Shown: in pieces, positions 1 to 6,147 of the stretch
How the letters are laid out: each line of letters opens with the position of its first letter
How positions within the stretch are numbered: position 1 is the stretch's first letter
Origin: an uncultured Eggerthella sp.
Lineage (GTDB): Bacteria > Actinomycetota > Coriobacteriia > Coriobacteriales > Eggerthellaceae
Direction of reading: 5' to 3'
DNA length: 7,860 bases
Assembly (NCBI GenBank): GCA_902470405.1
Contig: CABRGJ010000032.1
Coordinates: forward strand, 1 to 7,860
The notes under the pieces: model-generated
Told to the model about the DNA's origin: nothing
The model's database searches: none
Seen by the model: only the letters and a program-made list of their open reading frames with translations
Program-made: the position numbers and the translations under genes

Positions 1-419
1 TCGTATCACTGCATGAACACGACGATCTGCGCGGCTGCATCGGCACCATCGCTCCCACGCGCGATTCGATCGCACAAGAGATCATCTCGAATGCCATCTC
101 GGCTTGCAGCGCCGATCCGCGCTTCTATCCCGTGCAAAAGAGCGAGCTGGACTATCTCTCCTACTCTGTCGATGTGCTGTTCCCGCCCGAAGCGATCGAT
201 TCGCCCGCCGAACTCGATCCGCAAGAATATGGCGTGATCGTCTCCAAGGGCGACAAACGCGGGCTTTTGCTTCCGAATCTGGAAGGTGTCGATACGGTCG
301 ATCAGCAGGTTGCCATCGCTAAGCAAAAGGCTGGCATCTCGCCTACCGATGACGAGGTCGAACTCGAGCGCTTCCGCGTCGTGCGCCACACGACTGGTGG
401 CGAAGCGCGCGTCATGTGA
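1..419 (+). CDS. amrA: AmmeMemoRadiSam system protein A (AMMECR1 domain), 3' end only
   Basis: The reading frame is open from base 3 to the TGA at 417-419 and gives the last 138 residues; the start lies outside the window. The hallmark AMMECR1 motif LRGCIGT is at about residues 9-15 of the fragment, followed by the typical DPRFYPV and LDYLSYSVDVL stretches, a GVIVSKGDKRGLLLPNLEGV segment, and QQVAIAKQKAGI near the end. AMMECR1 domains are usually about 180-200 residues, so about 50 residues or more are missing. The domain may be a stand-alone protein or the tail of a Memo-AMMECR1 fusion; the window cannot tell which. The stop overlaps the amrS start by one base (TGATG), so the two are probably translationally coupled. 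The biochemical role of the family is not established to my knowledge. The family call is secure; the function is open. Confidence 0.92.
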   Translation, partial: VSLHEHDDLRGCIGTIAPTRDSIAQEIISNAISACSADPRFYPVQKSELDYLSYSVDVLFPPEAIDSPAELDPQEYGVIVSKGDKRGLLLPNLEGVDTVDQQVAIAKQKAGISPTDDEVELERFRVVRHTTGGEARVM

Positions 420-1269
420 TGAATATGCCTGGAGACACGTTCGCCACCTGCCCGATCTGCCCGCATACATGCACGCTCTCCGAAGGGCAGCGTGGTATCT
501 GTCATGCGCGCATCGCTCGCGATGGCGTGGTGGTCGACGAGAACTATGGCCGTATCACATCGCTTGCGCTCGACCCTATCGAAAAGAAACCGCTCGCGCG
601 CTTCATGCCTGGATCGAGCGTGCTTTCCCTTGGTTCGTATGGCTGCAACATGCACTGCGCCTTCTGTCAGAACGCCTCGATCGCACAGGCTTGCGCAGGA
701 GATGCGCCCTGGAATCTCATGGAGCCAAACACTATTGCGGATATGGCTGCTGCGTTCGCCGTGCAGGGAAACGTGGCGTGGCATACACCTACAACGAACC
801 GCTGGTCGGATTCGAGTTCGTGTGCGACTGCTCGCGTGCTGTACATGAACGCGGCCTTGTGAATGTGCTCGTGTCGAATGGCCAGGTGAACACAGGACCG
901 CTCGCGGAGCTCCTTCCGCTCATCGATGCCGCGAACATCGACCTGAAGGGATTCACGCCCCAGGTCTACCGTGCGCTGGGAGGCGATCTTGCCACCACGC
1001 TCCACACCATCGAAGCATTCGCAGCCAACTCGAACACGCATCTCGAAGTAACCACGCTCATCGTTCCCGGACTGAATGATTCGCCCGAGCGCCTGATCGA
1101 GGAGGCAACATGGCTCGCGTCGCTCGATCCCGCCATTCCGCTGCACATCACGCGGTTCTTCCCATGCTATAAGATGAAGAACACCGAACCGACCCCGGTT
1201 GAGACGCTCCACGCACTTGTCGATGCGGCGCGCGAACATCTCGATTTTGTGTACGCTGGCAATTGCTAG
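419..1269 (+). CDS. amrS: AmmeMemoRadiSam system radical SAM enzyme, interrupted by an apparent -1 frameshift
   Basis: Joined across one frame change this gives about 283 residues. The first part (ATG 419 to about 772, 118 residues) has an N-terminal cysteine cluster (C11, C14, C18, C28) and the radical SAM motif CNMHCAFC at about residues 76-83, which binds the SAM-ligating [4Fe-4S] cluster. That frame stops at TGA 860-862. The second part continues in the -1 frame from 772 to TAG 1267-1269 and carries the family motif VAYTYNEPLV, then NIDLKGF, VTTLIVPGLND and ITRFFPCYKM. Neither half is complete alone. The break is at an in-phase GGGAAAC (766-772), but a lost G in the GG at 775-776 would equally repair it and gives GNVGVAYTYNEP, closer to what I recall of the family. 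The protein ends at YAGNC, without the C-terminal cysteine-rich tail seen in longer members. ATG 419 was chosen for its one-base overlap with amrA; GTG 416 and ATG 425 are alternatives. Substrate unknown. Confidence 0.85.
766..772 (+). other. In-phase GGGAAAC heptamer at the amrS frame break (possible -1 slippery site)
   Basis: In the upstream amrS frame the codons read caG GGA AAC, which is the X XXY YYZ arrangement required for tandem -1 slippage. After a slip the next codon is CGT at 772-774, followed directly by GGC GTG GCA, the start of the conserved second half. By eye a modest stem can be drawn beginning 8 bases downstream (785-788 with 820-823, and 796-799 with 816-819). It is weak and was not computed. 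The heptamer type is known from viral recoding sites. Its use here is speculation: a simple one-base deletion nearby explains the break equally well or better. Confidence 0.3.
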
Positions 1270-1284
1270 TAAGATAGCCCTTAC

Positions 1285-1293
1285 AAGGAGGTG
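1285..1293 (+). promoter_or_regulatory. Strong ribosome binding site of the C26 amidotransferase gene
   Basis: AAGGAGGTG is complementary over nine bases to the usual 16S rRNA 3' end and sits four bases before GTG 1298. It fixes the start at this GTG, not at an ATG further upstream in the same frame. A five-base inverted repeat (GTAAG 1269-1273, CTTAC 1280-1284) lies just ahead of it, and no clear promoter is visible. Confidence 0.8.
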
Positions 1294-1297
1294 TCGC

Positions 1298-2128
1298 GTG
1301 TCGGAATCAAAGCATAAGCCCGTTGTGGGGATCGTCCCTACGAAACTTCCCGAGCCCTATGATGACGGCATCAATCGCTATGCGCTTGCGATCCGATCTG
1401 CTGGCGCGAAGCCCTACCTCCTACCCGTCACCGACGACGTTGGCGCCTACGAGACCATCTTCCCGCATATGGACGGCTTCTTGCTGACCGGCGGTAAGGA
1501 CATCGACCCCGTACGCTACGGCGACACCGAGGATGACCCGAGCGTGACCGATCATCTGCCTGGTCGCGAGGAGCTTGAACACCTGATCCTGTGCTATAGC
1601 GACGAATTCAATGTGCCTATCATGGGCATCTGCCGCGGCATGCAGATGCTGAACATCTTCTATGGTGGTAGCCTGCATCTCGATCTCGCAACGCAGACGA
1701 AACTTCAGACGAGCTTCGCGAATCACTTCCAAACCACACCGTTCTCTGAACCGTCGCATCATGTTTCGCTCGACCCACAAGGACGCCTCGCTCGTATCTT
1801 GCAAACGCAGGATGCCCAGGTAAATTCCATGCATCATCAGGGAATCTTAGAACTTGCGCCCGAGTTGCGCGCAGCTGCTTATGACGACCAGGGGCTTATC
1901 GAAGCGATCGAGCATCCTGAAAAGCCGTTCACTATCGGCGTGCAATGGCATCCTGAATTCTTAGGCACGCGCAATTCCATGAATCTGCTGTTCGAGCGAT
2001 TCGTCGATGCATGCCAGGAGGAATCGACGCACAAGAAGAAGCGCGCCAATATCGCGATCGATCGCATTCATACAGGATTCGTGTGGCCGCAGGTTTCCTT
2101 TATCGATCGTCAGCCACGTATTTCGTAG
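1298..2128 (+). CDS. Peptidase C26 / class I glutamine amidotransferase-like gamma-glutamyl hydrolase (PuuD-like)
   Basis: This is a 276-residue cytosolic protein of the class I glutamine amidotransferase fold, in the C26 group that hydrolyses gamma-glutamyl amides (for example gamma-glutamyl-GABA). The order of motifs fits: GIVPT near the N-terminus, FLLTGGKDIDP at about 61-71, the nucleophile elbow GICRGMQMLN with Cys112, the loop NSMHHQGI at 176-183, and the catalytic dyad in QWHPE (His218, Glu220). All three catalytic residues are present, so it should be active; the substrate cannot be told from sequence. The GTG start is set by the ribosome binding site four bases upstream. It follows amrS by 28 bases on the same strand and is probably cotranscribed with it. 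The domain ends near residue 240; the last 35 or so residues, starting with a KKKR run, are an extra basic tail beyond the usual 240-255-residue length. Confidence 0.87.
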   Translation: MSESKHKPVVGIVPTKLPEPYDDGINRYALAIRSAGAKPYLLPVTDDVGAYETIFPHMDGFLLTGGKDIDPVRYGDTEDDPSVTDHLPGREELEHLILCYSDEFNVPIMGICRGMQMLNIFYGGSLHLDLATQTKLQTSFANHFQTTPFSEPSHHVSLDPQGRLARILQTQDAQVNSMHHQGILELAPELRAAAYDDQGLIEAIEHPEKPFTIGVQWHPEFLGTRNSMNLLFERFVDACQEESTHKKKRANIAIDRIHTGFVWPQVSFIDRQPRIS

Positions 2129-2192
2129 GGCGACCGGGAAACCCGCAAAACGCCGTATTGGGTTGGGTGCAGGCATGCTCCGTTCAGGGGCT

Positions 2193-2729
2193 TTAGAAAT
2201 GCTCGCGTTCGTAAGCAGTCAGTTCAGCAAGAAAGCCCGCTTCTGCGAGCGCTGCTTCGAGTTCATCAAGCACCTCTTCAGCATCGGCGCTCACTTCGTG
2301 AAAATGGTAGCCTGACGTGATGTTCATGAGCGGAGTCGATGCGCCGCTCGCAAGTTCGTCAAGAAAACGCGCGACATCACGACGATTGCTAAAGCCCAAA
2401 TCTGCCGACACGCGTCCATAGGTTCGATGATTCACGATCACGTTCTCAACCACGCACCCATGATCGACCATGAGATTCAATTCGTCGCCGGTCTGCTCGA
2501 TGGTATGGTGAACTTTGAACAGGCGTTTTGGCCGAGCATCGACCACGCCGACCACATACCCGCGGTTCGTCGCCGTGATATCCGCACCCGCTTCGCGCAG
2601 CAGGGCAATATCCTGCACGACCACCTGACGAGAAACGCCCAGCTGCTTACCAAGAGCCGCGCCCGAAAGCGGCCTTGCGCTCTTGCCCAAGATGCTCATA
2701 ATCTCTGCTCTGCGTTCCTGTCCTGTCAA
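2193..2729 (-). CDS. niaR: NiaR-type transcriptional repressor of NAD biosynthesis (HTH plus 3H domain)
   Basis: This is a 178-residue DNA-binding regulator. An HTH_11-type winged helix covers about residues 5-60 (LGKQLGVSRQVVVQDIALLREAG), and a C-terminal 3H domain covers about 70-170, with its histidine patches HHTIEQ (74-79), VDHG (89-92), VNHRTYG (100-105) and GYHFHEV (140-146). In this family (B. subtilis YrxA, T. maritima TM1602) the protein represses NAD synthesis or uptake genes in response to nicotinate. His75, Glu83, His142 and His144 match in spacing the metal site that I recall from the TM1602 structure. The start is TTG, chosen because AAGGAGG lies four bases upstream. It is the last gene of nadA-nadB-nadC-niaR, 82 bases after nadC, which implies self-regulation with its target operon. 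No clear terminator follows; it converges on the amidotransferase gene. Confidence 0.93.
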   Translation of the reverse strand: MTGQERRAEIMSILGKSARPLSGAALGKQLGVSRQVVVQDIALLREAGADITATNRGYVVGVVDARPKRLFKVHHTIEQTGDELNLMVDHGCVVENVIVNHRTYGRVSADLGFSNRRDVARFLDELASGASTPLMNITSGYHFHEVSADAEEVLDELEAALAEAGFLAELTAYEREHF

Positions 2730-2733
2730 CGCG

Positions 2734-2740
2734 CCTCCTT
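2734..2740 (-). promoter_or_regulatory. Ribosome binding site of niaR, supporting a TTG start
   Basis: On the minus strand this reads AAGGAGG, four bases before TTG 2729-2727. The next in-frame methionine is residue 11, which would cut into the helix-turn-helix region, so TTG is the better start. Confidence 0.75.
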
Positions 2741-2778
2741 ATCCAACAGGCCTTATGGTTCACCTTCGATGCGATCCG

Positions 2779-2808
2779 ATCTTAACTAGCGCACCTCGAA
2801 TGCTGCAA
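2779..2808 (-). promoter_or_regulatory. Weak candidate internal promoter for niaR
   Basis: In the 82-base nadC-niaR gap, the minus strand has TTGCAG (2808-2803) and TAAGAT (2784-2779) with an 18-base spacer. Both boxes are imperfect. It could give niaR a basal level separate from the nad operon, but readthrough from nadC is at least as likely. Confidence 0.22.
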
Positions 2809-2811
2809 GCG

Positions 2812-3666
2812 TTATGACTCGATGCGCAGGTTCTTCATGCTCAAATCGAGAATACCAGCTGAATGGGTGAGCGCGCCGCTCGAAATGAAATCGACCCCCA
2901 AATCAACAAGCTTCTCCACGTTGTCTGCTGTCACATTACCCGAGCATTCCGTAAGCGCTCTGCCATCGATGAGCTCGATCGCCTCGCGCATGGTGTCGTG
3001 ATCCATGTTATCCAACATGATGATATCGGCACCCGCTTCGAGCGCTTGGGTCACCATCTCAAGATCCTCGGTCTCAACCTCGATCATGGAGGTGAACGAG
3101 GCTGTTGCGCGCGCCGCTTCGACCGCAGGAATGATTCCACCTGCAGCAGCGATGTGGTTATCCTTGAGCATCACGCTCTCCGAAAGGTTGTAACGGTGGT
3201 TCACGCCTCCGCCGATGCGCACCGCGTCCTTCTCGAAGATACGCATGCCAGGCGTGGTCTTACGCGTGTCGACCAGAGTGGTCTTGCTACCTTCCAGCAG
3301 TTCGACGATCCGGCGTGTGTAGGTGGCGATGCCGCTCATCCGCTGCAGATAGTTGAGCGCGGTGCGCTCTGCCGCAAGTAGGACATATGCGCTTCCTGAA
3401 ATGCGCGCGAGCAGCTGACCTGGTTCGATAGGCTCGCCATCACGTATGAAGCGCTCGACTTCAATGTTCGGATCAAGAATGTGAAAGGCGCGCTCGAATA
3501 CATCAAGGCCAGCGATCACGCCTTCTTGCTTCGCGATCAGGTCAACCGTCGCCTGGGCGCGATCAGGCACCACAGCCGCAGCCGAAACATCACCATGGTT
3601 CAGGTCCTCTTCGAGGGCTTGACGAATATGCTTATCAGCAATGAGCGTGAGCGATGCAAGATCCAT
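2812..3666 (-). CDS. nadC: Nicotinate-nucleotide pyrophosphorylase (quinolinate phosphoribosyltransferase)
   Basis: This cytosolic enzyme of 284 residues converts quinolinate and PRPP to nicotinate mononucleotide, CO2 and pyrophosphate, the third step of de novo NAD synthesis. The length is normal for the family. Visible motifs in order are ALEEDLNHGDVS (17-28), the N-terminal sandwich domain, ERTALNYLQRMSGIA (100-114), the PRPP/substrate motif DTRKTTPGMR (133-142), GGGVNHRYNL (152-161), KDNH (168-171), EVE (196-198), MLDN (217-220), ECSGNV (240-245) and ISSGALTHS (261-269). All the expected basic active-site residues appear present. ATG 3666 is preferred because AAGGAA lies four bases upstream and it matches where the family begins; an in-frame ATG at 3684 would add six residues. 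If the repaired nadB end at 3708 is right, the gap is 41 bases. Confidence 0.96.
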   Translation of the reverse strand: MDLASLTLIADKHIRQALEEDLNHGDVSAAAVVPDRAQATVDLIAKQEGVIAGLDVFERAFHILDPNIEVERFIRDGEPIEPGQLLARISGSAYVLLAAERTALNYLQRMSGIATYTRRIVELLEGSKTTLVDTRKTTPGMRIFEKDAVRIGGGVNHRYNLSESVMLKDNHIAAAGGIIPAVEAARATASFTSMIEVETEDLEMVTQALEAGADIIMLDNMDHDTMREAIELIDGRALTECSGNVTADNVEKLVDLGVDFISSGALTHSAGILDLSMKNLRIES

Positions 3667-3707
3667 GTCGTTCCTTCGTTCCATTCGTTCTCTTCAAGAT
3701 GTTCATG

Positions 3708-5007
3708 TCATCCGAGCATTGCGTCTTCGAGCACATCGCGCGCGATCTCAGCACGCTGTTCGGGAGCTTTGGACAGTACGACCAGCACACCTGCGTCATT
3801 TCGCGCTCACTGCGCAGACGAGCGGCTCGATGCGCGCCTGATCGACGGCGATCTTTTGTGCTGCTCGCTTGGCGAACACCAACGTTTCGAGCAAGCTGTT
3901 GCTGGCAAGGCGATTCGCTCCGTGCACGCCGTTGCAGCTCGTCTCCCCTACTGCGAACAGGCGCTCCATCGTCGTCTTCGAGTCGCTGTCCACATGAACA
4001 CCACCCATGAAATAATGCTGAGCGGGCACCACCGGGATCGGCTCGACCGTGATGTCGTAGCCTTCCTCTAAGCAGGTACGATAGATGCTCGGAAAATGGT
4101 GATGGATGATCTCGGGCGCGATGTTCTCGAATGAGAGCCACACGTGCTCGCTGCCTTCTGCTGCCATCTGCGCGTGGATCGCCTTCGAGACCACATCACG
4201 AGGTTGAAGCTCGTCAGTGAAACGCTTGCCCTGCGCATCGAGCAGGATCGCACCTTCGCCGCGCGCAGACTCTGAGATAAGAAACGCACGTCCAGGCTTT
4301 CCTGTATAGAGACTGGTCGGATGGATCTGTACATAATCCATATTCTCGAGCTCCACGCCATGGGCCGCTGCGATGCGACACGCGTCACCCGTAAGAGACG
4401 GATAGTTCGTCGAATGTTCATAGAGTCCGCCGATGCCACCAGTGGCCATGACCGTGAAGTCCGCACGGATCCGGTAGATTTCCTCTGTCAGATCCTGCAC
4501 GACAATGCCCGCACACTCGTTTTCACGCTCGATGATATCGACCATCGTCGTATGCTCACGGATCGTGATGTTCGACCGCGTACGCACCGCCTGCAGAAGC
4601 GAGGTAGTGATCGCCTTGCCTGTGGTGTCCTCGTGAAAGCAGATGCGTGGGCGCGAATGCGCCGCCTCGCGTGTATAGGCGAGCTCGCCTGTTTCGGTGC
4701 GCGCGAAATCGACCCCATAAGCGACCAGGTCGTTTATGACCGCACGGCTCGAGGCGATCATGATGTCCACGCTCTCGCGTCGATTCTCACCGTGGCCTGC
4801 GCGCAACGTGTCCTCGAAGAATGACTCGTAATCATCTTCATCGTGGAGCACACAGATACCACCTTGGGCGAGCATCGAGTCGCATTCCTCCACGCTCGTC
4901 TTCGCGATCATCAGGATGCTCAGGCTGGAAGGAAGATTGAGTGCGGTATAAAGACCGCCCGCTCCACATCCCACGATGACCACGTCGTACGTCTCTTCTT
5001 TCGTCAT
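3708..5007 (-). CDS. nadB: L-aspartate oxidase, short form, with an apparent frameshift near the C-terminus
   Basis: This FAD enzyme oxidises L-aspartate to iminoaspartate, which NadA consumes. The main frame (5007 to the TGA at 3798-3796) gives 403 residues. It has the dinucleotide-binding motif VGCGAGGLYTA (12-22), the AQGG loop (47-50), SRPRICFHEDTTGKAI (118-133), MATGGIGGLYEHSTN (187-201), the catalytic arginine in PRDVVSKAI (Arg270), the catalytic histidine in QHYFMGGV (His331), and the C-terminal FAD motif GVHGANRLASNSLLE (360-374). One base on, in another frame, 30 protein-like codons (NDAGVLVVLSKAPEQRAEIA onward) run to TGA 3710-3708. Removing one A from the AAA at 3799-3801 joins the two into 432 residues, the size I recall for short clostridial-type NadB. 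It lacks the ~100-residue helical C-terminal domain of the E. coli enzyme. The start is 23 bases after nadA, with AGAGGA about 10 bases upstream. Confidence 0.9.
3796..3801 (-). other. nadB frame break: AAA TGA followed by C
   Basis: The minus strand reads GCG AAA TGA CGC in the main nadB frame. Skipping one base gives GCG AAT GAC GCA and opens 30 more codons. The stop is UGA followed by C, the poor termination context also used at the bacterial prfB +1 frameshift, but there is no purine-rich Shine-Dalgarno-like element at prfB spacing. An extra A in a three-base run, as mutation or sequencing error, is the simpler reading. Confidence 0.5.
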
Positions 5008-5030
5008 GATGCTTCGATCCTCTCGGAGTG

Positions 5031-6023
5031 CTAGGCGGAAAGCTCGAGCATGCGCGTGAGCGTCTCTCGCGCCGCAGCAGCATGAGTCGCATCCACCTCG
5101 ACCACCTCGTTCGGATCCGATAACGCCTCAACGATCGACTCGAGCGTGATGGAGGACATGTCTTCGCAAAGTGGTGTGGTCACGGGAAAATGCAGGCGTT
5201 TGGGACGTGTATCCCGATGCGCGTCCGAATTCGCAGTTTGCCGCCCGTCTGAACCTGCGTCTTGCTGCGCTGCCAGGCGCTTCTCGATCTCGTGCGCAAC
5301 ACCGACCACCGTACAGATGATGAAGTCGCTCTCCTCACCCGAAACCACACGCTCAATGATGCCTGCGGTCGAACCGAGATAATCGGCAAGGTCGCAGATC
5401 TGCGCATTGCATTCAGGATGAGCGAGCACGGGAGCATTTGGGTACTCCGCCTTCAATGCACGCACTTCATCAGGAGAAATGTCCTGATGGATCGGGCAAA
5501 ATCCGTCGTTGAAGATGAAATGCTTCTCGGGAACGAGCGATGCGATATAGCGACCAAGATTCTGATCGGGAATGAACAGGATGTTCTTCTGCGGAAGGTT
5601 CTCGCAGATCTTGAGCGCATTCGAAGAGGTAACGCACACATCTGACCAGGACTTGATCTGGGCGGTTGAGTTGACATAACACACCACTGCGAGATCTTCG
5701 TAGGTCTCGCGTGCCGCATCGACGACCTCTTTGGAAACCATGTGAGCCATCGGGCAATCCGCTTGCGGATTGGGCAAGATGACCGTCTTTTCGGGGCTCA
5801 AGAGCTTGGCGCTCTCGCCCATGAATTGCACCCCTGCGAACACGATCGTTTCGTTTTCGAGATCTGCCGCAAGCTTGCTTAGGTTGTAGGAATCTCCCGT
5901 GTAGTCAGCCACATCTTGCACGTCGTCATTTACATAGAAATGCGCCAAAATAACCGCGTCGCGCTCTTCTTTGAGCGATTCGATCCGCGCGATCAATTTT
6001 TCTTTTGTCTGCAAAGCAGTCAT
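5031..6023 (-). CDS. nadA: Quinolinate synthase A ([4Fe-4S] enzyme)
   Basis: This is a 330-residue cytosolic enzyme that condenses iminoaspartate (from NadB) with dihydroxyacetone phosphate to form quinolinate. The pseudo-repeated family motifs are all visible: ILAHFYVNDDVQDVADYTGDS (about 25-45), FMGESAKLLSPEKTVILPNP (67-86), YVNSTAQIKSWSDVCVTSSN (116-135), FIPDQNLGRYIA (150-161), HPEC (202-205), GSTAGII (217-223) and CEDMSSITLESI (286-297). The three cysteines expected to hold the cluster are Cys90, Cys176 and Cys286. Between residues 251 and 274 there is a polar, Asp/Ser/Arg-rich insertion absent from typical enzymes. ATG 6023 is chosen over an in-frame TTG at 6044, because that TTG overlaps the proposed -10 box and has no ribosome binding site; AAGAAGGGG abuts the ATG. 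It is the first gene of the nadABC-niaR operon. Confidence 0.96.
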   Translation of the reverse strand: MTALQTKEKLIARIESLKEERDAVILAHFYVNDDVQDVADYTGDSYNLSKLAADLENETIVFAGVQFMGESAKLLSPEKTVILPNPQADCPMAHMVSKEVVDAARETYEDLAVVCYVNSTAQIKSWSDVCVTSSNALKICENLPQKNILFIPDQNLGRYIASLVPEKHFIFNDGFCPIHQDISPDEVRALKAEYPNAPVLAHPECNAQICDLADYLGSTAGIIERVVSGEESDFIICTVVGVAHEIEKRLAAQQDAGSDGRQTANSDAHRDTRPKRLHFPVTTPLCEDMSSITLESIVEALSDPNEVVEVDATHAAAARETLTRMLELSA

Positions 6024-6043
6024 CCCCTTCTTACCGTGTGGCA

Positions 6044-6072
6044 AGTATGGCAGATGTTAAGACAGGTGACAA
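6044..6072 (-). promoter_or_regulatory. Candidate sigma-A type promoter of the nadABC-niaR operon
   Basis: The minus strand has TTGTCA (6072-6067, five of six matches to the -35 consensus), a 17-base spacer, and CATACT (6049-6044) preceded by TGc, an extended -10. Transcription would start near 6037, leaving a short leader of about 14 bases with AAGAAGGGG before ATG 6023. This placement also rules against the upstream TTG start for NadA. Confidence 0.5.
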
Positions 6073-6077
6073 GACAG
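6059..6077 (-). promoter_or_regulatory. Direct repeat over the nadA -35 box, candidate NiaR operator
   Basis: CTGTCTT occurs twice on the minus strand (6077-6071 and 6065-6059), 12 bases start to start, so just over one helical turn. The repeats flank and overlap the -35 hexamer, where a bound repressor would block RNA polymerase. NiaR is encoded at the end of this operon. The assignment is by position; I cannot compare it with a reference NiaR motif. Confidence 0.4.
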
Positions 6078-6147
6078 TAAGATGAATAGATCGAAGCCCG
6101 AGCCATACGGCGAAGGCTATCAAGGGAGTTCAGCGCTTTTTATCGCT

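Noticed and set aside
667..1239. 190-codon open frame on the minus strand opposite amrS
   Set aside because: It is a shadow of amrS: no recognisable motif, no ribosome binding site, and the plus-strand frames hold clear family motifs.
1269..1284. GTAAG/CTTAC inverted repeat before the amidotransferase ribosome binding site, as a translational switch
   Set aside because: Five pairs with a six-base loop that leave the ribosome binding site exposed; too weak to claim regulation.
2129..2192. Hairpin CGGG-AAA-CCCG (2135-2145) between the converging genes as a bidirectional terminator
   Set aside because: The stem is only four base pairs with no T-tract on either strand; termination here may be factor-dependent.
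3635..4141. 168-codon minus-strand frame overlapping the nadB and nadC junction
   Set aside because: It is arginine- and serine-rich, resembles no protein I recognise, and overlaps the conserved FAD-binding end of NadB in another frame.
6042..6044. TTG at 6044 as the NadA start (seven extra residues)
   Set aside because: No ribosome binding site; it overlaps the proposed -10 box, while ATG 6023 fits where NadA proteins usually begin.
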